Shown here: positions 1 to 5,123 of the stretch, in pieces
Position numbering within the stretch: the stretch's first letter is position 1
Layout of the letters: each line of letters opens with the position of its first letter
Assembly: GCA_020426425.1 (NCBI GenBank)
Contig: JAGQQB010000133.1
Coordinates: forward strand, 1 to 9,001
Length of the DNA stretch: 9,001 nt
Direction: 5' to 3'
Origin: Planctomycetaceae bacterium
GTDB taxonomy: Bacteria > Planctomycetota > Planctomycetia > Planctomycetales > Planctomycetaceae
Translations under genes and position numbers: made by a program
The notes under the pieces: model-generated
Told to the model about the DNA's origin: nothing
Database searches by the model: none
What the model saw: the letters and a program-made list of their open reading frames with translations, nothing else

Positions 1-875
1 TCCTTGGCATCTCGGCGCTGATCGTGCCGCTGGGTGTTGATCGCCAACTGGTCCTGCTCGATGTACCCCTGATGATCGCCGCGTCGATCACGACGTACGG
101 CATGTCCCTGGATGGCCAGATCAACCGCATCGAAGGGGGGCTCCTGTTTGGCGGGCTCGTGGCGTACACGCTCTGGTCCATCTGGAAGAGCCGACAGCAA
201 TCGAATCCGGAGGTGCTGCAGGAGTTTTCAGAGGAGTTTCCCAGGGTCGAGCAGCCTGGCGCGAAGTTTGTGCTTCTCCAGTGCGCCCTTTTACTCCTGG
301 GTCTTGCGATGCTTGTGAAGGGCGCCGATCTGTTCCTCGACTCAGCCGTTGTGCTCGCGCGGGGTTGGGGGTTTTCGGAACTGGTGATCGGTCTGACGCT
401 GGTGGCGGCGGGCACATCGCTCCCAGAGGTCGCCACCTCAGTCGTGGCCGCTATTAAAGGGGAGCGGGATCTCGCGGTTGGCAATGTGATTGGCAGCAGT
501 CTGTTCAATCTGCTCGGAGTATTGGGGTTTGCTGGATTGATCGCTCCTGCGGGGATCCCGGTGAGCGAGTCCGCGATGTCCCAGGACATTCCGGTGCTGC
601 TGGCGACGGCCATTGCCTGCATTCCGATCTTCCTCACCGGGAACTGCATCGCCCGCTGGGAAGGAGGGCTGCTCTTCAGCTATCACTTGATCTATACGGC
701 GTATCTCATCTTTTCGGCTCAGCAGTGGCAGTCAGGGATTGACGGCATCGCTCAACTTTTGTGGGTCATGGTCCCGTTGACACTGGCGGCGCTGGCGATT
801 TCACTCCTGAAGAATTCCGCTCGACCGACACCTGCAACGGCAAATGTTCTGCCACCGGAGCAGGATCAGCCATAA
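1..875 (+). CDS. CaCA-family sodium/calcium antiporter, C-terminal part (5' end outside window)
   Basis: Partial integral membrane protein of the Ca2+:cation antiporter (CaCA, YrbG-like) superfamily, which exchanges Na+ or H+ for Ca2+ across the cytoplasmic membrane. The reading frame is open from the left edge (first full codon at base 3), so the GTG at base 24 is probably internal and the N-terminal half, with the first alpha-repeat, is missing. The second alpha-repeat is clear: GTSLPE is encoded at 411-428, followed by an 'ERDLAVGNVIGSSLFN' stretch whose Asn and Ser residues belong to the ion-binding signature. Before it comes the family's 'DGQINRIEGGLLF' loop and a charged cytoplasmic loop (about bases 190-265). 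Several hydrophobic helices follow to a short polar tail ending at TAA 873-875. The family is well supported; the transported ion cannot be read from sequence. The next gene starts 97 bases downstream. Confidence 0.9.
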   Translation, partial: LGISALIVPLGVDRQLVLLDVPLMIAASITTYGMSLDGQINRIEGGLLFGGLVAYTLWSIWKSRQQSNPEVLQEFSEEFPRVEQPGAKFVLLQCALLLLGLAMLVKGADLFLDSAVVLARGWGFSELVIGLTLVAAGTSLPEVATSVVAAIKGERDLAVGNVIGSSLFNLLGVLGFAGLIAPAGIPVSESAMSQDIPVLLATAIACIPIFLTGNCIARWEGGLLFSYHLIYTAYLIFSAQQWQSGIDGIAQLLWVMVPLTLAALAISLLKNSARPTPATANVLPPEQDQP

Positions 876-971
876 AATCACCGACACGTCAATTCGCGTT
901 GATCCATCGCGGCGTGGCTTCCGTTACCTGTCCGGTACGAGGTCACGTGGGTTCCCGTCGAACGACTCCTC

Positions 972-2144
972 ATGTTCATCTTCCCGGTTAACACCGACGC
1001 GCCAATCTACCATCGCCCCATCGGGACGGTGGGGTTGATCGTGCTCTGCATTCTGGTGTTCCTGGGGACAGATGCCGACCTGTTGGAACGCTATAGCCTG
1101 CCGCTGGGGGCGGGGCTGACGCCGTTGCAGTGGCTCACGTCGAACTTCCTGCATGGCAGCGCGCTGCATTTGGTGGGCAACATGTTCTTCCTCTGGGGCT
1201 TCGGCCTGGTTGTCGAAGGGAAGCTGGGTTGGCAACGATTCGTGCCATTGTTTCTGGCACTGGGCATCTGCGAGTGCGCCCTGGAGCAACTCCTGCTGTG
1301 GAATTCTTCCGGCATTTCGTTCGGAGCGTCATCTGCGATATTCGGCCTGATGGCGATCGCGCTGGTTTGGGCCCCGCTGAATGAACTGACCATTGTCGGC
1401 TGGATTGTGCTACGCACATTCGTGCATGAGATCTCCATCGTCTGGTTCGCATCGTTGTTGTTGGGCAAGTCGCTCCTGGTGTGCAGCTTCACTGGCGTGA
1501 CTGCATCTTCGGAGTTCCTGCATCTGCTCGGCGCGATCTTTGGTCTGATCGCCGGATTTGCGTTCCTCAAGCTGCGCTGGGTCGACTGCGAAGACTGGGA
1601 CTTGATCTCCGTGATCCAGGGAAAACATCGTCGGTCCAGCCTGCCGTTGACGCATGAACCCTTGGTACAACGCAAGGTCTCAACCCGCAAGAAGCGAACA
1701 CGGTCCGAACGAGCTCCAACGCCGCCGGGCCCCCCTTCGGCAACGCGATTCAACACACTCCTGGCACAGAACAAACCCCTGGCAGCCTGGCAGGAGTACA
1801 GTGGCTTGCGTCAGTTCAAGCCCGACTGGGCCCCATCGGCTGAGCAGTTGCTGGAACTGGCGCGAGGCCTACGCCAGAAGCGTGAGTGGACTTCGGCTCT
1901 GAATGCGTACCGGGACTATCTGGCCCTATGTCCTAAACCGGAGCCGGCCACGCGACTCGAAGTGGCGGAGATCTTGCTCTTCATCCGGGATCGTCCGCAG
2001 GCGGCACTCAAGCTGATCAAGGCGGTCCAACGCCAGTACCTGTCCGACCGCGACGCGCATCGGTACGACGAACTCCTCCAGCGGGCGGACGCGATGGTCG
2101 AGTCCGGGGTACTCGAACTGCGGGACGAAAGCTGGGAACTCTGA
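972..2144 (+). CDS. Rhomboid-family intramembrane serine protease with C-terminal helical (TPR-like) extension
   Basis: Membrane protease of 390 aa predicted to cut transmembrane substrates within the bilayer. The rhomboid core (residues about 15-203) contains HLVGN (H66, N70), the catalytic serine motif FGASSAIFG (Ser120; more usual is GASGA) and the catalytic histidine in EFLHLLGAIFGLIAG (His184). These give the Ser-His dyad plus oxyanion-side residues, with about six hydrophobic segments. After residue 204 the protein turns polar: a basic Pro/Ser-rich linker (220-260) and then a soluble helical region (260-380) with spacing such as 'EWTSALNAYRDYLALCP' and 'RPQAALKLIKAVQRQY' that resembles TPR repeats, perhaps for substrate or partner binding on the cytosolic side. 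The ATG at 972 is chosen because the family's N-terminus (MFIFPVNTDAP) begins there; no Shine-Dalgarno is visible. Substrate unknown. The serine protease assignment is strong, the TPR call tentative. Confidence 0.93.
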   Translation: MFIFPVNTDAPIYHRPIGTVGLIVLCILVFLGTDADLLERYSLPLGAGLTPLQWLTSNFLHGSALHLVGNMFFLWGFGLVVEGKLGWQRFVPLFLALGICECALEQLLLWNSSGISFGASSAIFGLMAIALVWAPLNELTIVGWIVLRTFVHEISIVWFASLLLGKSLLVCSFTGVTASSEFLHLLGAIFGLIAGFAFLKLRWVDCEDWDLISVIQGKHRRSSLPLTHEPLVQRKVSTRKKRTRSERAPTPPGPPSATRFNTLLAQNKPLAAWQEYSGLRQFKPDWAPSAEQLLELARGLRQKREWTSALNAYRDYLALCPKPEPATRLEVAEILLFIRDRPQAALKLIKAVQRQYLSDRDAHRYDELLQRADAMVESGVLELRDESWEL

Positions 2145-2167
2145 ACAGTCCAGGGGCGTTTTGCAGA

Positions 2168-2197
2168 GCCAAGACCACAAAATATGGTGGTTTTGGC
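2168..2197 (+). other. 11-bp stem-loop just downstream of the rhomboid gene
   Basis: Bases 2168-2178 pair with 2187-2197 (11 bp, one G-U wobble, 8-base A/T-rich loop), 24 bases after the rhomboid stop codon. It could terminate or protect the 3' end of that mRNA, but no T-run follows it on the plus strand, so it is not a standard intrinsic terminator. Apart from this hairpin, the alternative helices beside it and the promoter and leader noted further on, I see no gene in the 312 bases before csrA. Confidence 0.45.
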
Positions 2198-2243
2198 GGA
2201 GATTCCCTCGAACTATCGACCATCTCCGGTAGCCGATCGGAGA
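2197..2243 (+). repeat. Arm / anti-arm / arm element able to form two exclusive hairpins
   Basis: CGGAGA occurs at 2197-2202 and again at 2238-2243, with its complement TCTCCG at 2223-2228 between them. The middle arm can pair upstream (2197-2203 with 2222-2228, 7 bp) or downstream (2223-2228 with 2238-2243, 6 bp), but not both. The first choice also takes the last base of the preceding stem-loop. This is the layout of a simple conformational switch or attenuator, but the arms are short and chance is possible. No U-tract follows either hairpin. Confidence 0.3.
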
Positions 2244-2328
2244 CTATAGGGAGGCCTGGGAACAGAAGTTCACTTGACACCCTGTGGTTGATTCTCGCGA
2301 AATCGGCGGAATCTGCCGAAATGAGGGA

Positions 2329-2356
2329 TTGACGCCTAGTCGGACCCCTCTAGCAT
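2329..2356 (+). promoter_or_regulatory. Candidate sigma-70-type promoter for csrA
   Basis: TTGACG (2329-2334) and TAGCAT (2351-2356) are separated by 16 bases, matching the -35 and -10 consensus at 5/6 and 4/6. Transcription would start near 2363 and leave a leader of about 95 bases before csrA. A perfect TTGACA also occurs at 2274-2279 but has no convincing -10 box at the right distance. Prediction by eye only. Confidence 0.4.
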
Positions 2357-2385
2357 GTCAACAGTCGTGGGGCGTATCCCTTCTG

Positions 2386-2417
2386 GGAATGGGTCTCGAA
2401 TGGATTGAGTCACAGGA
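2386..2417 (+). promoter_or_regulatory. GGA-rich csrA leader: candidate CsrA autoregulatory sites
   Basis: GGA trinucleotides, the core of CsrA binding sites, occur at 2386-2388, 2402-2404 and 2415-2417. The last lies in CACAGGAATT (2411-2420), close to the known ACARGGA-type consensus. Spacing of 12-30 bases would let one CsrA dimer bridge two sites. csrA genes in other bacteria are autoregulated this way. Here it is inference: the third site is about 30 bases before the Shine-Dalgarno, and the first lies in a small TCCC/GGGA hairpin arm rather than in a loop. Confidence 0.35.
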
Positions 2418-2456
2418 ATTTGCAAACAGAAGACCACGACAAGATAGGTGAACACC

Positions 2457-2657
2457 ATGTTGGTGCTGTCCAGAAAGAAGAATGAAAGTATCGTGATCAA
2501 TGACAAGATCGTGATCACGGTGGTGGAAATCCGTGGCGACAAAGTGCGGTTGGGAATCGAAGCCCCGCGCGATGTGTCGATCCATCGGCAAGAAGTTTTC
2601 GACGCCCTGCGGAAGGCTGACCTGACGGTGGGTGAGGAGACCCGCGTCCACGAGTAA
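2457..2657 (+). CDS. csrA: Carbon storage regulator CsrA (global translational regulator)
   Basis: Small homodimeric RNA-binding protein of 66 aa, the normal length. It binds GGA motifs in mRNA leaders and blocks or stabilises translation, typically controlling central carbon metabolism, motility and surface growth. The canonical N-terminus MLVLSRK is present, with RNA-contact residues Leu4, Arg6 and Arg44 all kept and the signature GIEAPRDVSIHRQEV (residues 33-47). Beta strands fill the first 45 residues and a helix the rest. ATG 2457 is chosen over the in-frame GTG at 2448 because it gives MLVLSRK and has AGGTGA (2446-2451) five bases upstream; the GTG lies within that Shine-Dalgarno. The gene has its own candidate promoter and a strong terminator, so it is probably monocistronic. 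No fliW or flagellar gene is nearby, unlike in many CsrA-FliW systems. Confidence 0.97.
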   Translation: MLVLSRKKNESIVINDKIVITVVEIRGDKVRLGIEAPRDVSIHRQEVFDALRKADLTVGEETRVHE

Positions 2658-2682
2658 CGCCAATTGTCAATCTGATCTGTAT

Positions 2683-2721
2683 CAGCGCCGTCCTGAATAA
2701 GGGCGGCGTTGTCGTTTTTGT
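2683..2721 (+). terminator. Rho-independent terminator of csrA
   Basis: A 12-bp stem (2683-2694 with 2700-2711, two G-U wobbles, GC-rich core) closes a 5-base GAATA loop. It is followed by a T-rich tract with five consecutive T at 2715-2719. It lies 25 bases after the csrA stop and is the only clear intrinsic terminator in the window. Confidence 0.85.
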
Positions 2722-2807
2722 ACTTTGGCGGATGTCACCGCTGATAGACCCATAGTCGCAAAACTCACAGTGGAATCTCTCACAGTTCGTCGAGACGCGA
2801 CACCGCA

Positions 2808-2836
2808 TTGTCGTTCACCTCACCGCGCACAATAAT
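2808..2836 (+). promoter_or_regulatory. Candidate promoter for the Uma2-family gene
   Basis: TTGTCG (2808-2813) and AATAAT (2831-2836) are separated by exactly 17 bases, matching consensus at 4/6 and 5/6. The start site would be near 2843, giving a leader of about 36 bases. A short inverted repeat, CGACA (2798-2802) with TGTCG (2809-2813), overlaps the -35 box and could be an operator. Eye-based prediction. Confidence 0.4.
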
Positions 2837-2878
2837 CTGACTAGCACCGCTCCTCGTTCTCGCGACACATCCTTTTCC

Positions 2879-3454
2879 ATGATTCAAGCCGCGCTCACCG
2901 CCGAACAGTTCCTGTCCATCCGCAGCGAACTTCCCGATGCCGGTCAGTGGTCGGAACTCATCCGTGGCGTGGCGGTCTCTCTACAACCGCCCGATCTGGA
3001 TCATGGAACGACGATCCTGAATCTGTCCAAGCAGCTTGCGGCGTATGTCCATGCCGGACATGACGCGACCGGCTATCCCTGCTTCGACCTCGGCCTGCTG
3101 GTCGAGCGTCGGCCAGATACGGTCTTCTTTCCGGCGGTGTCATACTTCAGCACTGGTCCCCGGTTTGCCGAAGCGGATAAGGAGATCACCGAGTCCGTAC
3201 CGGATCTGGTTGTGGAACTGATCTCAACGCAAGACCGTCGGGGAAATCTGCACGACAAGACGAGCGCCTATCTGCAGATGGGAGTCCGCTGCATCTGGCA
3301 TGTCGATCCGACGCAGCGGGTCGTCCTGGTCAATGGTCCGCAACAGACTCCCTGCCGATTGACAGAGTTCGAGACACTGCGCGGCGGAGACATCCTGCCC
3401 CAGTTTCAGGTCACCGTGAAACAACTGTTCGCGGAGCCGGAATGGGCCGCTTGA
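2879..3454 (+). CDS. Uma2-family (DUF820) putative PD-(D/E)XK endonuclease
   Basis: Soluble protein of 191 aa, the family's usual length, with the restriction-endonuclease-like fold expected of Uma2/DUF820. Visible conserved points in order are 'SELIRGVAVSLQPP' (Glu26) with His42 shortly after, 'RRPDTVFFP' (Asp80), 'VPDLVVELIS' (Asp109, Glu113) and 'DKTSAYLQMGVRCIWHVDP' (Lys127). Asp80, Asp109, Glu113 and Lys127 are the likely metal and catalytic residues, so the active site looks intact. The family is greatly expanded in cyanobacteria and planctomycetes, often as solo genes; its biological role is not established, and calling it a nuclease rests on fold similarity. It starts at ATG 2879 without a Shine-Dalgarno and follows the csrA terminator, so it is a separate transcription unit. 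No partner such as a toxin, antitoxin or methylase sits beside it. Confidence 0.9.
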   Translation: MIQAALTAEQFLSIRSELPDAGQWSELIRGVAVSLQPPDLDHGTTILNLSKQLAAYVHAGHDATGYPCFDLGLLVERRPDTVFFPAVSYFSTGPRFAEADKEITESVPDLVVELISTQDRRGNLHDKTSAYLQMGVRCIWHVDPTQRVVLVNGPQQTPCRLTEFETLRGGDILPQFQVTVKQLFAEPEWAA

Positions 3455-3555
3455 TGTCGTTGAGCAGCCGAGCCATGGCCACAGGTGGTGCGGGCACAAT
3501 GTTCGCGGGCCTGAGTTCAGGAACACGAGGGAGAGACACTTGCCGCATCTCCCGC

Positions 3556-3565
3556 CACAGGAATT
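3556..3565 (+). promoter_or_regulatory. Ribosome binding site of the M50 protease inside a CsrA-like motif
   Basis: AGGA (3559-3562) lies six bases before ATG 3569, a good Shine-Dalgarno that supports this start. It sits inside CACAGGAATT, the same 10-mer found in the csrA leader at 2411-2420. More GGA motifs lie upstream at 3520-3522 and 3530-3532. The arrangement would suit CsrA repression of this gene; that role is inferred. Confidence 0.45.
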
Positions 3566-3568
3566 GAA

Positions 3569-4258
3569 ATGTTCGGTCAAGTTCAGGAGACCCAATACGA
3601 TCTGCGGTTTTCGCTGTTGCGGATTCCAGTCAGGGTGCATCCCACCTTTTGGTTCGTTGGCCTGCTGATCGGCTCCAACTTTCTGAATGCAGGGATCGAG
3701 TACCTGCTGGGCTGGATCCTGGTGTTCTTCGTATCGATCCTCGTGCATGAGATGGGGCATGCACTGGTGGCGCGTTACTTTGGCTATCCGGTGCAGATCA
3801 TCTTGTACGGCCTGGGAGGTCTGGCGTCCTATCTGCCTGCGGGGCGTTACAACCGGGGACAGTCTTTGGCGATTACCTTCGCTGGACCTGGTGCAGGCTT
3901 TTTGCTTGCGGGACTGACGTTCATTGGTGGCCTGTTCCTGATCCCGCTGGCCGATGGCCTGCCCGGCACAATCAGCGCGGTTCTCAAGGCTCTGTGGACC
4001 ACGACGGTGATCGTCAACGTCTTCTGGAGCGGCGTGAACCTGCTGCCGGTCCTGCCGCTCGATGGCGGGTCCATCTGCCGGGATGTCCTCACCTATGTCA
4101 GTCCGCACCGCGGCCAGCTATGGACGCACTGGACGGGCGTCGTGGTCGGCGTGATCGCCGGCGCCATCTTCTTCCAAATCCGGGCTCCGTTCGCTGGCGT
4201 CATGTTTCTGCTGCTGGCGGTTCGCAACTTCATGATTTTGCAGGGCAATCGGTTTTAG
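3569..4258 (+). CDS. Site-2-protease-like intramembrane zinc metalloprotease (peptidase M50)
   Basis: Polytopic membrane protein of 229 aa. The zinc motif HEMGH (His60, Glu61, His64) lies in a hydrophobic helix ('ILVFFVSILVHEMGHALVA'), and the third zinc ligand is in LPLDGG (Asp165), the M50 LDG motif. Residues 17-25 ('LLRIPVRVHPTFW') match the usual N-terminus of the compact SpoIVFB-like subgroup, and GGLASYLP (83-90) follows the first catalytic helix. About six membrane segments are visible. There is no PDZ or CBS domain, so this is a minimal core. The family cuts membrane-bound regulators such as anti-sigma factors or processes pro-proteins; the substrate here is unknown. The next gene, 200 bases downstream, is an ECF sigma factor, but no transmembrane anti-sigma factor is present to link the two. 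It has its own strong Shine-Dalgarno. Confidence 0.93.
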   Translation: MFGQVQETQYDLRFSLLRIPVRVHPTFWFVGLLIGSNFLNAGIEYLLGWILVFFVSILVHEMGHALVARYFGYPVQIILYGLGGLASYLPAGRYNRGQSLAITFAGPGAGFLLAGLTFIGGLFLIPLADGLPGTISAVLKALWTTTVIVNVFWSGVNLLPVLPLDGGSICRDVLTYVSPHRGQLWTHWTGVVVGVIAGAIFFQIRAPFAGVMFLLLAVRNFMILQGNRF

Positions 4259-4282
4259 AGGTTGGAGGTCAGAGGCGACAGT

Positions 4283-4312
4283 GTTGCCGGTGGCGGGCAA
4301 CTGAGCGTTGCC
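4283..4312 (+). repeat. Arm / anti-arm / arm element downstream of the M50 gene
   Basis: GTTGCC occurs at 4283-4288 and 4307-4312, with GGCAAC at 4296-4301 between them. Two exclusive 6-bp hairpins are possible, with loops of 7 and 5 bases. No T-run follows. The layout mirrors the element behind the rhomboid gene, though the sequences differ. It could be a 3' stabiliser or switch, or chance. Confidence 0.3.
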
Positions 4313-4458
4313 GCATCCCAAGATTCTCTTGCCTCGGGCCACTCACCGCCCCTCCTCGCCACGAATTCCCCTTCCGTTTCGATCTCCAAATGGGCAGAAT
4401 AAGATGAATTGTCTCTGTCGGGTCTTCCTTCGTCTCACACTCCAGTTCTCTGCCGACC

Positions 4459-5112
4459 ATGGCTCCTTCGTCGCCGCAACGTGATGCTACTGTGGAGCAG
4501 GTGCAGGCGGTGCGTTCCGGGAATGTGGCCGTGCTGGCCGAGGTGTTCGATCTGTACCGCGATCGCTTGTGGCAAATCGTAAACTTCCGCATGGATATTC
4601 GCCTGCGCGGGCGTGTCGATGCAGATGATGTGCTGCAGGAAGCGTATTTGGATGCAGAGAAGCGGATTCAGCACTTCAATGAAGAAACGCCGGAGACATT
4701 GTTCATCTGGCTGCGACTGATCACCAGCCAAACGCTGGTCGATATTCATCGTCGGCACTTGGGCACCAAGATTCGCGATGCCAGCCGGGAACGGTCGATC
4801 TCGGGTGGCTGGACCTCCCAGTCGACCACGTTTTCTTTGTCGAGTCATCTGCTGGGGCATCTGACATCGCCCAGTCAGGCGGCGCTGCGGGAAGAACTCT
4901 CGAAGCAGCTGACCATCGCGCTCGACTCGATGGGCGAACTCGATCGCGAAGTGCTGGCGCTGCGTCATTTCGAGGAACTCTCCAATGGCGAAACCGCTAA
5001 GGTGCTCGAACTCTCCGAGCAAGCAGCCAGCCTGCGGTACGTTCGTGCCCTCGGTCGGCTCAAGCAGATCTTGCATCGGATTCCCGGGTTCTCGGACCAG
5101 TTCCCCGGTTAG
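4459..5112 (+). CDS. ECF-type sigma-70 family RNA polymerase sigma factor, planctomycete type
   Basis: Alternative sigma factor of 217 aa, expected to direct RNA polymerase to a dedicated promoter set. Region 2 (about 22-100) includes 'DADDVLQEAYLDAEKRIQHF' (54-73), the core-binding/-10 recognition helix, and 'FIWLRLITSQTLVDIHRRH'. Region 4 (about 150-207) includes 'LDREVLALRHFEELSNGETA' and the -35 recognition helix 'LSEQAASLRYVRALGRLKQIL'. The linker between them (about 105-145) is long and rich in Ser and Thr, including a TSPSQ motif, which is typical of planctomycete ECF factors and offers possible phosphorylation sites. ATG 4459 lacks a Shine-Dalgarno. The kinase gene follows at once, so both are probably transcribed together. 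No anti-sigma gene is adjacent, which fits control by the kinase rather than by sequestration. In-frame ends and motifs are complete. Confidence 0.93.
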   Translation: MAPSSPQRDATVEQVQAVRSGNVAVLAEVFDLYRDRLWQIVNFRMDIRLRGRVDADDVLQEAYLDAEKRIQHFNEETPETLFIWLRLITSQTLVDIHRRHLGTKIRDASRERSISGGWTSQSTTFSLSSHLLGHLTSPSQAALREELSKQLTIALDSMGELDREVLALRHFEELSNGETAKVLELSEQAASLRYVRALGRLKQILHRIPGFSDQFPG

Positions 5113-5123
5113 TGGTTGAGGAC

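Noticed and set aside
1091..1774. Open frame of 227 codons on the minus strand
   Set aside because: Antisense to the rhomboid core; Arg/Ser/Thr-rich product with no known motif.
2274..2303. Perfect -35 hexamer TTGACA
   Set aside because: No acceptable -10 hexamer lies 15-19 bases downstream; the TTGACG/TAGCAT pair nearby is better.
2448..2456. Upstream GTG start for csrA
   Set aside because: The GTG is part of the Shine-Dalgarno AGGTGA, and the canonical CsrA N-terminus MLVLSRK begins at ATG 2457.
2490..2517. Perfect 10-base direct repeat ATCGTGATCA (2490-2499 and 2508-2517)
   Set aside because: It lies within csrA in the same frame and encodes the repeated Ile-Val-Ile beta-strand pattern; explained by protein sequence rather than a DNA element.
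3224..4108. Open frame of 294 codons on the minus strand
   Set aside because: Antisense to the end of the Uma2 gene and most of the M50 gene, both well supported; no domain visible.
4377..4405. Possible promoter for the sigma factor (TTTCGA, 17 bases, TAAGAT)
   Set aside because: The -35 box matches consensus at only three positions; no better candidate was found, so no promoter is called.
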